From Allodiplogaster sudhausi (lineage: Eukaryota; Nematoda; Chromadorea; Rhabditida; Diplogasteridae), in contig CALZFC010000020.1 of assembly GCA_945643635.1 (NCBI GenBank), forward strand, positions 491,001 through 555,000: DNA of 64,000 nucleotides, given 5' to 3'. The notes under the pieces are model-generated. The model saw nothing but the letters and a program-made list of their open reading frames with translations. It made no database searches and was not told the DNA's origin. The first letter of the stretch is position 1, and each line of letters opens with the position of its first letter. The position numbers and the translations under genes were made by a program. Shown one piece after another: positions 10,291-22,474 of the stretch.

Positions 10291-12301
10291 AACTTTTTGC
10301 TGCTGTTTGGAAATTCAAGTTTGGTGAAGTACATAAGAAAAAAATTATTCTGGTGAGAGGTGTCCACTTCGCCCATGTTTTTAGAATCCACAACGACCTA
10401 AACAGTTCGGAAAACAGAAAGAAGTCTTCTTCCAGGTGGCAGCCATATGCTTGCTTATTATGGTACTTTTGGAAATGAGGACAGAATAGAAAAATAACCT
10501 TGATATTCTCGTTCCTCGCACCAAGTAACCCCGTGGTAATACCCTGCGCCTGTGATGGCGCGCTGCGCTCGATCAGGCGCATTTGTGTGTCTCGAATTCT
10601 GTTCACAATAAAATGGTGTATCTGAGCTGTTTCGAGTGTGTGTGTGATAATGGTGCTTGCGAAATTCGAATCTGATTTTTCCTGTGTATAATGATTTAAT
10701 TTATAAAATAATTGAAATTGTTTGATTTCTGCGTTCCGTATGTGTGAAAATAAAATTTCCTGCATTGAAAATGATATAGAAATATAAATGAAGTCATTAG
10801 GTTAAAAGAAAACAGAAATAAAAATGATTTTTAAAAATGAGCCTAGAAATGCGCATTGCGCTACTCCAGGCGCAATTTCACTGTATGTCGGGTAATCATG
10901 TTTGGTGCATTTTGCACTGTACGGTGCGGCCTCTCCCTACGGAAATGGTTATGATTACTAGCGATGTATTCGTTTCTTCCAATTCCGAATTGCGACCTAC
11001 TATTGCATTTGAAGATGTTTGCATAGTTCGGAGATTTTCGTAGTTGAATAATCTCAAGTTTACAGATTCATTACATCGCCTTCTGCGTTCTTTTCTTTCT
11101 TTATTTCGTTGCTTTTCTTGTGTTCGCCTGTTCGCTTGACGTTCGCTAACCTCGTTTGCTTCGTCGCCATTTGCCTGTAGGTGCGAAAATGACGCCGGTC
11201 AATCTTGATAACGGCGATTGATTTGTTATATTACTTTGCTTTTCTCATTTGCCTGTCCGTGTTTCCTTGTGTCTCAGTGATGCCCTTATATTTTTGATAC
11301 TTCTTGCTCATCAATAATGATCTAATAGCCATGACGATGGCAATTAGATGCTTGGGCTAAGATTCTTGCGCAACTTTCTTCGGAAAATTTATTAATCCTT
11401 TTTTTAACTGGCTTTCTATTCAACTGGAAAGTCTTCGGGGAACTCTTCAGTAATTACAGTTCGATTTTTTTGCTTTTTCCTTTAAATCGTAATAATCCGT
11501 GATATAATTGCTATATTCGCATTATCCACGTTTAGAGTAAAAAATTTCTTGAAAAATTCGTCATAACTTTTGTTTTAGGCGGAATTAGGGGAAATAGTTC
11601 ATATATTCTTCTTCCTTGTACTTATTATCCCCATTAGTGTGAATTCGAAGGCTGATCCAGTTCGTTTTTTTTTGCTTTTTGTTTTAAATCGGAATAATCT
11701 GCGATATTCGCATTCTCCACGCCAATAGAACTATGAGTCGTGATTTACAATGAGATAAGCTCCGTTCATAGCTGTGTTTTTGCTGCTAGGCATTTGTTGA
11801 GAAGCCTTCTGTTGCGGATCCATTGAAAGAATTATTTACGAAGAGAAATTTGTACGTATTAATTGCGATGATTCAACGCGAATGAAAAGTGCGTATTGTA
11901 GGTTCTAAGTAGAAGTCAATTTATATTAAATTACCTGTATTCATCGTTTCGTGGGATATATGTTTGTTTGATGTGCAATGGCTGTGATGCTAATCAAAAT
12001 TTAAATGAAACTACAGGAGAAGCTATTGATTTGTTGCCATAATCGGCTATCTCCTGTCGATAGAGTGGCCATTGCCTGTGTGTGCACGCAAGTTGTCTCT
12101 TCATTCAATCTGTTCTCTCGCTGACTTTCCATCGCATCGATCGACTCAGCGATGCGAGAGTGTCAGACAGCGGGAGTGCGCCCTTTTGCGCCTCAATGCT
12201 CTCTCCGACTCGTGCAATCTCTCTCACAGTTTTGAATTTAATAACTATAAAAAAAGGAACCTCACTAGAGGGGGCAGCTCGGGTAACGGCTCTTGACACG
12301 A
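10291..12301. other. AT-rich spacer, no gene recognised
   Basis: No exon with protein-like composition was found. Part of the left end may be the body of the tRNA-like element. Confidence 0.55.
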
Positions 12302-12898
12302 CCAACACTAGGATAGAGCCGCTTTCGCTCTCGTCCCTTACCCTTCGCAATCATTTCTTTCCTAGTTCTGTCTCACTCTTCCCCTCTCCTCACCTTCCCT
12401 TTCCTTTTGAATTTCGTTGTCTGCGGTTTCCCTTCGGAATTTCATTATATTAGTTTTATTTCTAACATTCAACAAAGCTGCTTATCATACAACTGTTTCC
12501 GTAAGTACATACATTTGCACTTGAAGAAATCGTGTTAAAAAATCGAATGTGAAGGATAAAGCATCCCTGCGAAAATAAATGGGCAAAATTAAGTTTGAGG
12601 TCAATAGTTTTAAAACTAAAATTGGAGGATCTTATTACTAATCAAAATCGTGAAAATATGTGGGATAGTCGTTTAAAAAAGTGCATGGAAAGTGCATACT
12701 GGGTATAAAAGTGGAAGTGGAAAATAAGTTCTTCCAGAGAACCGTGAAATGTCGTGGATAGAGCTGCAGGCAGCTCTTGACAGGTTGTTTCAGTGCAAGG
12801 GAATAAGAGAGATAGAGAGAAAGAGAGACACCGAGAGAGAGAGAGAGAGAGCAAGAGAGCGAGTGAACTATTCCCTAGATTTATTTTGTTTGAGGATC

Positions 12899-13466
12899 AT
12901 GGTCAAACAGCCAGCGCTGCCCGTCGACTTCTCATATGAGAATATGTGGCCGAAGGCTCGCAAAGGCATGAGATTCGTGCTGGTCACCGTCCCTCCTCCT
13001 CTCCCGCCCGGTTACCAGGTCATCCAGCTCACGAGTGCAGAGAGATCGACGAGAGGATTTTTCATTGAGGCAAGGAAAAGGATGGTGAGTTTTCTTGTTA
13101 TAAATTAAAATATTCGTAAAACCAAAAAAAAAATAAGCACAGCGCTTTTGCAGGAAGAATACTGCAAGCAGCTGCAGGATTTCCTCACAGGCCACAAGCT
13201 CGGTCGAGATGCTGCGGCAGACCTCCTCATGTTGGATGCTTTCAAGAGGGGTCTCTTTGTGTCTGAGGCCTACGAAGCCCTTCGGCTTGCCAAGATCTCC
13301 TTGAACGTCGTGGGGCCCTTCTTCCTTCTCTCTCTCTGCTATCTTTCTCCTCTCTGTTCTCTTACTCTGTATTCTCTTACAGGAACTCAGAAAAGCGAAA
13401 GATGTCTACGGGAAGGATGTCGAGTGCCCGGTGGGCCCGATAGACTCATCCAGTTTCAGCGTGTGA
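12899..13466 (+). CDS. unknown protein P1, arm A copy
   Basis: The family is not recognised. Exons 12899-13084, 13154-13306 and 13383-13466 join in phase 0 and give 140 aa. Exon 1 encodes MVKQPALPVDFSYENMWPKA followed by a Pro-rich turn (PPPLPPGY). Exon 2 is helical and charged (EEYCKQLQDFLTGHKLGRD, EAYEALRLAKISLN). Exon 3 starts ELRKAKDVYGKDVE and ends SSFSV. Introns are 69 and 76 bp. I prefer this ATG because the upstream in-frame extension is mostly a GA repeat that differs between the arms. A deletion relative to arm B begins right after the stop, removing a downstream protein-like frame. The product is probably cytosolic or nuclear, as no signal peptide or membrane segment is visible. 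Confidence 0.5.
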
Positions 13467-13759
13467 TACAGCGAGGCAGCGCCGGCCCATTGTCACTCGC
13501 ACCACAAAGGCCAAGTAAGGCGTCAAGTTCTTCTGCACCATACGAGTCGACGTCTGTCACCTCCATTGCACGACCGATGTGCATAGTCTAAGCTATTCCA
13601 CAATTCCCTGCCCATAAAAATGCGTCAAATGTGTTTCAAAATCGCATCTCTAAGTAATACCCGGACTAGAAGCTGCCGACTGTATTATAATTCGCACAGT
13701 TGCGCGAAGAAAAAAGGCCCCGTTTGATCCCCCGGAAAGCAAGGAAAGCCATTGTTCTC

Positions 13760-13900
13760 TAATTTTTCTCTCTCTTTTCTTCTACCTTCTATTCTTTCTT
13801 TCTTCTCCCTCTCTCTCTATATCTGTTCTTTCTCTTCTTCTCTCTCTCTCTGTTCTTTATCTTCTTCTTTCTCTCCTTTCTTTCTTTTCCTCTCTCTCCA
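13760..13900 (+). repeat. CT-rich low-complexity tract
   Basis: This pyrimidine tract (TCTC and TTCT repeats) is mirrored as a purine tract at about 22,475-22,620 in arm B. The open frames across it are composition artefacts. Confidence 0.8.
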
Positions 13901-14868
13901 GATCATCCGTCTGGATTGAATTGTGGAAAAATTAAACTTTTATAAAACGCTTGATCAAATGATATTGCATTATTATCATATGAATTTCCTGGTTTATATG
14001 TTGCATTTTCTGTCACAAAACTGGTCCTTCTTGAGCATTTATTGTTCCACTGAAACCATCATTGTTCTTATTTTTTAAACATCATTTCATGGCGGGAAGG
14101 ACGAAATGAGTTATGTTTAGAGGCGAGAGGTGAGAGCGGTGACGGCGAGAGAAGCAACTCAAATGATTTTCAAGTGAACATTTCCCATTCAGAAAAGGTT
14201 CATTAATCGTAAGATATAGAATTGGTGTTAATTTTTGTAATGTGAGAGTTGTCATATGTAGATCCCTATTTACATCTACACTTGTTGGCAATAACTGAGT
14301 TTCACTGTTTACTATTGTTTCAATTGCTGACTGAAAAAGACACTGTGCTCAATGGGATTGTCAAAAGCAAATACATATGTATACGTTTATGCAAATATGA
14401 GAGTACATTCAACTTGATGTCTTTAGAAGTCCTCTGTCTTGATGACGAGGAAGTATATGGAATATGAATGTACATATCTGTAAACAACTTGAAAAAAACC
14501 TGGGCGTACCTTAGGCAAAGAGCAATAGTTAAAATAAAGAGGACGTTCGGGTCAAGTGTCGTAATTTGTGACATCTAATAAATCAAGAAGCAGTCGAGAT
14601 GTATAACTTCTGACAGCAATTTCACGCCCTCGCTCTCACACTTCGACTTCCGCTGTATAAGTGTTTTCAAAGAAGCTTGATTCAACCTCATTCTGTGCAT
14701 TACGTCCGAGGCCGACTTTGATCAAGAGACAGCAAATGAGAGAGAAGGAGACAGAGAGAGAGACAGCGAAGCAGCGACAATCAAACGGAAAGAGGAATTT
14801 CAGATACGATTTAAATGTCATTACGAATGGCAAAGATGACAACGCAAAGAAAGTCAAGACTTGTTAAC

Positions 14869-16123
14869 CTTAAACAGCTTGTTCTTCCGCTGCAGCATGT
14901 TCTCGACCGCCTTCCGCGCACGCTCTGCCAGATCGAGAAGGTGGAATTCGGTCGTGCAGTCCCAGTCCTTGAGTGAATCGGCCAGCCGCTTGAAGTGGAC
15001 TTGGAGCTCGAGATGGAGATTTTCCTGCAATTATGGCAAATGTGCTGTATCACATGCCATTAAGAGAGCCTATCTGTCCCGATCAAGGAGTGATTGCCTC
15101 GGCAAAATTTTATTTTACTTTTACTTTGAAAACTTTACAGCGGAATCTAGAGTTCATTTCGAAATTTAAATTGTCATGAAGTTTTTGTAATTTTTTTCTA
15201 TAACAATTAGCTATAAGTCAAAATGTTCCAAAACGTTAGGAGACCATATTAAAAGTACATCGAATGGACTATTCTGTTTAACAATTGATTTAGTTTGAAT
15301 TAGATTATGGTTTTAAGCCAAAACGAAAAATTAGTTCAGGAACCCATATTCAAATGTAGATACCCAAACAACTGTCGGAGATTTTTCCGCGCAGAAAGCA
15401 GTTTTTGCTCCTCTTTCATGCGGAAGGTTCAGTTTTTTGCTAGTCATAATAAAAAAGTTATTGCCTGAAAAACAAACTTCAAAAAATTCAATTAGACAAA
15501 AGTCATATAAATTTTATTTTTTCTCGAACATGGTCATCACGGAGTTTTTTTGTTGTGTAATTTTGCATATGGAATCGAACATAGAATTATTATTGAGAAA
15601 TATTCAATATAACGTTAAATATGGTCTCCCAAGTTTTCTAACGTTATGACTTATAGCTAAGAAAAACACCACTTAAATTTCGTTATGAACACTAGATTCA
15701 TTTCGTTATGAACAGAAAGATTTCGACAGAAGAAAAAGAAAATTTCCATTTCAAGCGTCCATAGATGCCTTCTTGAGGCTTACAGAGAGGATCGCTTAAC
15801 TAGCTAAATGGTAATTGCTCATGTGACTACATATTTACTCATTTCTCTACATACAAATAATTTAATAATTCGCTTAAGCATTGCATAGAATATATAAAAT
15901 CAAATTTACGCACAAGGGATAGCTTCGTGTTCCGGATTGAAGTGTTGACCGAGTCAACCATCTTCTCGATCACCTTGCCAACTGCTGGGAAGCGTCGTTT
16001 GAATTCCGCATTAACCTCCTTTGCCACGTTTTTCGTGGTTAGTGGCAGAAGCGACTGATCTGTCTGGGCACTGAAAGTGGGAACAAAGGCAATGGAAAGA
16101 CCGATGGTGCAGTGGTAGTACAT
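14869..16123 (-). pseudogene. unknown helical protein P2, arm A copy, 3' part deleted
   Basis: Two exons are recognisable: 16123-15914 (70 codons) and 15024-14869 (52 codons). They join in phase 0. Exon 1 may really begin at an internal acceptor (CCCACTTTCAG), in which case the MYYHC start is wrong. It encodes a charged helical segment with KNVAKEVNAEFKRRFP. Exon 2 encodes helices with HLELQVHFKRLADSLKDWD and LLDLAERARKAVENMLQRK. The intron between them holds a 740-bp TTAA-flanked element. The following exon (AINRLADD...) is present in arm B but lost here in the 2.45-kb deletion, so this copy is truncated. Function is unknown; helix-rich composition suggests a coiled-coil or membrane-remodelling fold, but I cannot assign one. 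Confidence 0.5.
15060..15799. mobile_element. TTAA-flanked foldback element E1, arm A
   Basis: The element lies between TTAA at 15060-15063 and TTAA at 15796-15799. Its ends are inverted copies of the motif GAGAGCCTCTCTGTAAG (left end diverged). The interior is itself self-complementary and AT-rich, with no transposase frame. It sits in an intron of P2. The family also includes E2, E3 and the left end of E4. Confidence 0.8.
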
Positions 16124-16526
16124 AAAATATGCGAGTTCAGAGGGCTCAAGATAGGTCCCTTTTAGATGATATTAGATTTACTAAAAATTAATTATATCTT
16201 TTTTTTTATAAAAGCGTTAATAGGGGCCAGACATGCAGAATTCCAAGCAAACTTTTTCCCTAATCTTAGTCGGCTTGAGCACCCCTCCCTTTTTTGTGCA
16301 TGAGCACAGCCCTCAAATTTTGCATCAGGAGTGATATCCCTAATTGTAAGATGAATGTCAATTCGTATTTGGTTTTTTATGCCTGAGGGGTTCGAATGAG
16401 AATGTATTCGACGTTTTCTGCTTTCCTATCACTCACAATGAGCAATGCAATAACGAGTGTGGTTCAGTGGTACTAATTTTTTTCTCTCTTTTCTCTGTCT
16501 CTCTATCTTTTGCACTCAACTAACAG

Positions 16527-16691
16527 ACGGATTGCCTTTTCGACAGCAGCTGTAACAGATGCAGAGCTGGTCTCGACCGAAGCATTCGAGTCTCCTGCGC
16601 GGAGAGAAGAGGCTGAGCTGCGCGAAGGAGGCTTTAAGATGGAAGAGCCGGAGCTGATTGGAGAGCGAGATCGGCTTGTCAACCAGGCTTA
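16527..16691 (+). pseudogene. unknown protein P3, arm A copy, truncated by element E2
   Basis: After the acceptor CTAACAG an exon reads RIAFSTAAVTDAELVSTEAF and continues with E-rich sequence to LVNQA. The stop TAA is supplied by the TTAA target site of the central element. In arm B the frame continues for about 50 more residues. Upstream exons of this gene were not identified. A possible further exon lies beyond the element at 17519-17578. Confidence 0.5.
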
Positions 16692-17433
16692 ATGAGGCAT
16701 CAAGTTTTCATAACAAAAGTTTAAATGGGCAAAAAGCTTTTTGATTTTTTTTTCTATTAGCTATTAGTCGAATTGTTCCATAAATTTGGAAAAGCACGTT
16801 TTTTAATAATCTTTTCTCTTTCGACTCCTTGTTCAAAACTACACCAAAAAGTCGAAATTTTTATGATTTATCCAATATTTGCTGTTGAATATGAATTTGT
16901 GAGAATGGGTGGGGTGAGAATCTTGAAGATGATGTGCATTTTCTATTTTATGCATCTTTTTGCCTGACGAATGAAAAATAATATCCAGAAATTGACCCAA
17001 AAACACAAAAAGTCAATTTCTGAATTCTGACTAATTTCTATCCAAATTTAAAGAGCATTAGAAATCACATCGAATAGATTATTTTGTTTTACAATTGGTG
17101 AAGTTTGAATAGATTATGGCGGACGCCAAAACCAAAATTTTCTTCGAAATTCATATTCAAAAGCAAATATTGGACAAATCATAAAAATTTCGACTTTTTG
17201 GTGTAGTTTTGAACAAGGAGTCGAAAGAGAAAAGATTATTAAAAAACGTGCTTTTCCAAATTTATGGAACAATTCGACTAATAGCTAATAGAAAAAAAAA
17301 TCAAAAAGCTTTTTGCCCATTTAAACTTTTGTTATGAAAACTTGATGCTTCCCTCATTAAGTTTTCAAAATAAAAATAACTAAAAATTCCTCTGGGCAGG
17401 TGTTCCTCGATCTTAACAGAGAAGCTCAATGAT
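16689..17433. mobile_element. foldback element E2 at palindrome centre
   Basis: Left TTAA is at 16689 and an inner TTAA at 17357. The arms 16,700-16,880 and 17,150-17,345 are near-perfect inverted copies, centred near 17,020. Beyond 17357 a degraded outer end (CTCTGGGCAGGTGTTCCTCG, then ACAGAGAAGCTC) resembles the terminal repeat of E3, so the original right end is probably near 17433. There is no coding capacity. Confidence 0.75.
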
Positions 17434-17518
17434 CTTCCTGACTACTCGCATAGGAACAACAACATTTTTGCTTGCTTATCGACACTTATAACTAATCTTT
17501 TTTATCTCTTATTTCAGG

Positions 17519-17578
17519 CGGCGTTCCTATGACAGCGAAATGGCCATGAGATCGCTGAGTGTGCTCGCAAGCGTTTAG
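17519..17578 (+). CDS. possible last exon of P3 (arm A side)
   Basis: A strong acceptor (CTCTTATTTCAG) precedes an open stretch reading RRSYDSEMAMRSLSVLASV and a TAG. It lies in the single-copy spacer between the arms. It may be the original 3' exon of the arm A gene displaced by E2. It is short, and the evidence is only the splice site and composition. Confidence 0.3.
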   Translation, partial: RRSYDSEMAMRSLSVLASV

Positions 17579-17667
17579 TTCTTATTTCAAGATTAGACAG
17601 ATAGAGATTGAGGGAGATTGAAAGAGAGTTAGAAGGAGAAAGAGTGAGAGAAAGAGAGTTAATGTAG

Positions 17668-17968
17668 TTATGTAATATAGAAGAATACTTTCGAGGTGGA
17701 AACGCTTCCACCGGCGACGGTGGCAAGAAGCCCGATCTCCCCGCCGCTCATGTTCGCGCCGCTGCCCAGAAGAGTACTTCCCTCTTCTCTGGCGCTTCTC
17801 TTGGCGGCGTGGTTGACAAGCCAATCTCGCTCTCCAATCAGCTCCGGCTCTTCCATCTTCAAGCCTCCTTCGCGCAGCTCAGCCTCTTCTCTCCGCGCAG
17901 GAGACTCGAATGCTTCGGTCGAGACCAGCTCTGCATCTGTTACAGCTGCTGTCGAAAAGGCAATCCGT
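17668..17968 (-). CDS. unknown protein P3, arm B copy (3' part)
   Basis: This is the reverse copy of the exon at 16527. After the acceptor at 17969-17970 it reads RIAFSTAAVTDAELVSTEAF, then an Arg/Glu-rich stretch (EEAELREGG), then EPELIGERDWLVNHAAKRSA. It continues with a small-residue tail rich in Gly and Ser (GEIGLLATVAGGSVSTS) to a stop at 17668. Arm A loses homology at VN, so the tail is unique to this copy. The gene's upstream exons are not evident in either arm. No motif was recognised. Because the two arms face each other, the copies converge on the element E2. Confidence 0.45.
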
Positions 17969-18137
17969 CTGTTAGTTGAGTGCAAAAGATAGAGAGACAG
18001 AGAAAAGAGAGAAAAAAATTAGTACCACTGAACCACACTCGTTATTGCATTGCTCATTGTGAGTGATAGGAATTATTAAATTGTATGTAGAGAAATGAGT
18101 AAATATGTAGTCACATGAGCAATTACCATTTAGCTAG

Positions 18138-18875
18138 TTAAGCGATCCTCTCTGTAAGCCTCAAGAAGGCATCTATGGACGCTTGAAATGGAAATTTTCT
18201 TTTTCTTCTGTCGAAATCTTTCTGTTCATAACGAAATGAATCTAGTGTTCATAAAGAAATTTAAGTGGTGTTTTTCTTAGCTATAAGTCATAACGTTCCA
18301 AAACATGGGAGACCATATTTAACGTTATATTGAATATTTCTCAATAATAATTCTATGTTCGATTCCATATGCAAAATTACACAAAAAAAAACTCCTTGAT
18401 GACCATGTTCGAGAAAAAATAAAATTTATATGACTTTTGTCTAATTGAATTTTTGAAGTTTGTTTTTCAGGCAATAACTTTTTTATTATGACTAGCAAAA
18501 AACTGAACCTTCCGCATGAAAGAGGAGCAAAAACTGCTTTCTGCGCGGAAAAATCTCCGACAGTTGTTTGGGTATCTACATTTGAATATGGGTTCCTGAA
18601 CTAATTTTTCGTTTTGGCTTAAAACCATAATCTAATTCAAACTAAATCAATTGTTAAACAGAATAGTCCATTCGATGTACTTTTAATATGGTCTCCTAAC
18701 GTTTTGGAACATTTTGACTTATAGCTAATTGTTATAGAAAAAAATTACAAAAACTTCATGACAATTTAAATTTCGAAATGAACTCTAGATTCCGCTGTAA
18801 AGTTTTCAAAGTAAAAGAAAAATAAAATTTTGCCGAGGCAATCACTCCTTGATCGGGACAGATAGGCTCTCTTAA
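18138..18875. mobile_element. TTAA-flanked foldback element E1', arm B
   Basis: This is the inverted copy of E1, bounded by TTAA at 18138 and at 18872. It was present before the palindrome formed, since both arms carry it at the same intron position. Confidence 0.8.
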
Positions 18876-18910
18876 TGGCATGCGATACAGCACATTTGCC
18901 ATAATTGCAG

Positions 18911-19510
18911 GAAAATCTCCATCTCGAGCTCCGAGTCCACTTCAAGCGGCTGGCCGATTCACTCAAGGACTGGGACTGCACGACCGAATTCCACCTTCTC
19001 GATCTGGCAGAGCGTGCGCGGAAGGCGGTCGAGAACATGCTGCAGCGGAAGAACAAGCTGTTTAAGGTTAACAAGTCTTGACTTTCTTTGCGTTGTTATC
19101 TTTGCCATTCGTAATGACATTTAAATCGTATCTGAAATTCCTCTTTCCGTTTGATTGTCGCTGCTTCGCTGTCTCTCTCTCTGTCTCCTTCTCTCTCATT
19201 TGCTGTCTCTTTGTGGAACTCGTCTTTCAATCTTTTTCTCATTCGTTTACAGGCAATCAATCGCCTTGCGGACGACACGGCCTCCCACATTCAGCGAATC
19301 GAGAAGAAACGAGACGACTTCACGTCTGCCAAGAAGGATGCGAATGAAGCGATCCGAGTGGCCCTTCAGAGTTGCAAAAAAGCTCCTCTCCCCTCTCTGC
19401 TCCCTCGCCGCTGATTTGCTCAAGCCGTCGCCAAGCTTGCATCCATCACTTCCCACTTCTCCTTCCTTTCCAAATCAGCTACTCGGCTCGGCCAGCGCAT
19501 CAGCTCCTAG
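18911..19510 (+). CDS. unknown helical protein P2, arm B copy, 5' exon deleted
   Basis: Exons 18911-19066 (52 codons), 19253-19370 and 19425-19510 join in frame and end at TAG. The middle exon encodes AINRLADDTASHIQRIEKKR and a K/D-rich helix. The last exon encodes AVAKLASITSHFSFLSK and a basic end. Introns are 186 and 54 bp. The first exon, known from arm A, is missing because arm B lost the segment between E1' and P3. The gene therefore has no visible start. The two arms hold complementary halves of one gene. Predicted structure is mostly long helices; no known family was recognised. The last intron is short and its acceptor (GCTCAAG) is only moderate. Confidence 0.5.
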
Positions 19511-20637
19511 GGAAAAAATTGATAAAAATGTACTTTAGAAGGTGTTGGTGCAAGGGCGATGTGCGGAGATTTTAATCTTAATTTTCCATCGCTACAGTAT
19601 CAAAATGATTCTTGTCAGCATTCGGCTGTCTATGACTTGCCTCTTTTCGCTTATGGAGCGTCTTCTTATTGCTAGGCGCTGCTGATTTATGATCAACATA
19701 CATAGATATATGTATGTTGATCAGAATTGTATTCTAAGTTCAAAATTACGAATTCCTCAAAGTGCGCTCAAACTCTCGAGTTGGAAACACCATCAAACAT
19801 TCCAGAGTTCCCCAGAATCAGAAGATCAGTGCATTCCCATTGCAATAATTAAGCCCTTTTCGAACAGTTGCCGTGGTTATTGCGCTTTTTTTTCGATTAG
19901 CACATTTAGGCCTGCTGGAAAAATGGTTCTTCGTCGACTTTCGGGTAGTTTTAATTGAATAAATAGTTTAGCTGGTAGGTAAGATAAGATTGGGCATGTG
20001 AACATGTTTGAATTTCCCGCCATCAATTTAAATTTCTCTCCTTCATTTGAACTTCCTCTAACTGAATGACTTTTGAGCTCGCTGAAGGAGGACCGTCAAG
20101 AAATCCTCGGCGAACTCCGCGAGCAGGAGAATGACTGGAGCAATTGACCAACCCGAGCAACTATTCTTTTTGTTTGACCGTTTGTCGATGTCTTAGAAAA
20201 GAGTTCAAAGGAAATATTTTCTTATATATTTAAATGAAGCAACTTCTGCTAAAAATGTACTTTGGATAGAAAATTATTTGCATTTCCAGTCAAATGGATA
20301 GCTGATCAAGCCTATAAAACAAAGTTTTTCATGGATTAAACTCATTCGTCGCGTTACTCTGCCTTCGGTTTGGCTGATCTAGCTTCCAATTGTCGCCTGC
20401 TTTCTCTATCCTTCACTCTCGAACTGCATCGCCACCTTATCTCTTTTTCCTCGCTCTCTCTGTCCCTTTGTCCCTATCTCTGTTTCTCTTTTTCTTTGTC
20501 CATTTTCTCTTTCCCCTCTTCTTTAGCTAGAAGTCTCCGGTTTCCTTCAGTGATTTTTCTTCCAACTGCAATTTCGTTAATTAATCTTAATTTTATTTAG
20601 GAACAAAAAGCTGCACAACCTTTTTGGCTTACGCGAA
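19511..20637. other. spacer private to arm B
   Basis: This stretch lies in the segment missing from arm A. Apart from a possible exon at 20078-20147 it shows no gene. A palindromic ATACATAGATATATGTAT lies near 19,700. Confidence 0.5.
20078..20147 (+). CDS. possible coiled-coil terminal exon
   Basis: After GACTTTTGAG the frame reads SLKEDRQEILGELREQENDW, then SN and a stop. The composition is strongly protein-like and helical, and it could be an alternative 3' end of P2 or a separate gene relic. The acceptor is weak. Confidence 0.3.
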
Positions 20638-20757
20638 ATGCGTTATGCGATGTTTGTCTGCGTCACTCTCCTTCTTCTTCTACTCGGCGATTTTCTGGCC
20701 CAAGATGAGAAAAAAGCCGCCGGTAGCACTGAGGAGGCGGGTGCCTCTGATGGAAAG
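20638..20757 (+). CDS. first exon of a small secreted protein (P4)
   Basis: The frame starts at ATG 20638 and encodes 40 residues, then a donor AAG/gtaaac. The N-terminus MRYAMFVCVTLLLLLL is a textbook signal peptide core, with probable cleavage after FLA (GDFLA/QDEKK). Low-complexity E/A/G/S residues follow. A splice acceptor (TTTTATTTAG) lies 37 bases upstream of the ATG, as in trans-spliced nematode genes. A plausible continuation lies at about 21322-21455 after GGTTACAG, where frames rich in Cys occur, but that stretch needs a frame change. The exon is in the segment absent from arm A. Role unknown; secretion is the only supported inference. Confidence 0.5.
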
Positions 20758-22474
20758 GTAAACGAAGTAGTTGTGAGCTGACGCATTCTATTCGAGATCC
20801 TTTGCGGACGCAAGACCGTGCAAGATTCTTTGAGAAATTGGTGGATTTTTGAGAAATTGGTGGCCCAACATTCCCATTCTTAACGACTAGTTTGTATGCG
20901 TAAAATTTCATCTCAAAAACCTGGATAAGTGTAATTTTGATTGCATTATCGCATATTTTGTAAACCTGTTCGCCACTTACGCGAAAAAAATTGAACCGCA
21001 CATTTCTTATACGAGTTTGTCGAAATGAGAAGTGGTTGAGGTTTTAGCCGCTATGTACTACTGAGGCTTCTGAGAAAGCATTGAGAAAACCAATGATATG
21101 GGTTTTCAGAAAACCATTATCATTGATAACTCACGCACTCTGATCACTCAGGCTTTCTGATCACTCCCGCTGTCTGATCAGTCAAGGGATGATCGGTTCC
21201 CCTTGCTGTCCGGACTTTGATGTCTTTTTCAATTGTGAGCGCCCGTTGATCTCCCTTGCCCCCTGAGTAGCCCCTCTGGGCAGACGCGCCTTTGCGAATC
21301 CTCAGGGGGTGGCTTGGTTACAGGAGCTGTGTGCGTCTGTGTGAGTTATTTCCAACACTGCTGCCTGAAGGGCGCCGATGTTCGAATTGCCTTCCCCCAT
21401 GTTCCCCCTCTGCCACTACAAGATCTTCTACGATCCGGCCAAATGCCTGTCTTCAAGCTGAATCGGCCTCGGTTGCGTTGATAAGCTCCCACACGTGACA
21501 CTTCCACGAATCCTGCTGCAAATCGTTTAAAATAACAACCAAAAATAAATATTAAAAATAATTGATTACAAATTTTTAGTTATAACTTATTATAATATAT
21601 ATTGTTAAGACTATTCTTTCAACATCTCGGACCCGAATTTCGAGTGTTTATGCCTGATCAAAGTCGGCCTCGGACGTAATGCACAGGATGAGGTTGAATC
21701 AAGCTTCTTTGAAAACACTTATACAGCGGAAGTCGAAGTGTGAGAGCGAGGGCGGGAAAATGCTGTCAGAAGTTATACATCTCGACTGCTTCTTGATTGA
21801 TTAGATGTCACAAATTACGACACTTAACCCGAACGTCCTCTTTATTTTAACTATTGCTCTTTGTCTAAGGTACTGCCCAGGTTTTTTTCAAGTTGTTTAC
21901 AGATATGTACATTCATATTCCATATACTTCCTCGTCATCAAGACAGAGGACTTCTAAAGACATCAAGTTGAATGTACTCTCATATTTGCATAAACGTATA
22001 CATATGTATTTGCTTTTGACAATCCCATTGAGCACAGTGTCTTTTTCAGTCAACAATTGAAACAATAGTAAACAGTGAAACTCAGTTATTGCCAACAAGT
22101 GTAGATGTAAATAGGGATCTACATATGACAACTCTCACATTAAAAAAATTAACACCAATTCTATATCTTACGATTAATGAACCTTTTCTGAATGGGAAAT
22201 GTTCACTTTAAAATCATTTGAGTTGCTTCTCTCGCCGTCACCGCTCTCACCTCTCGCCTCTAAACATAACTCATTTCGTCCTTCCCGCCATGAAATGATG
22301 TTCAAAAAATAAGAACAATGATGGTTTCAGTGGAACAATAAATGCTCAAGAAGGACCAGTTTTGTGACAGAAAATGCAACATATAAACCAGGAAATTCAT
22401 ATGATAATAATGCAATATCATTTGATCAAGCGTTTTATAAAAGTTTAATTTTTCCACAATTCAATCCAGACGGA

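Larger units (their letters stand above)
12302..16688. repeat. arm A of giant imperfect palindrome
   Basis: The arm begins at CCAACACTAGG (12302), which pairs with 25300 on the other strand, and runs to 16688, which pairs with 17822. Against arm B it lacks about 375 bp after 13466, about 800 bp near 13645, and about 2.45 kb near 14735. It keeps about 565 bp (15,860-16,425) missing from arm B. It contains one end of each of three genes that recur in arm B. Confidence 0.92.
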
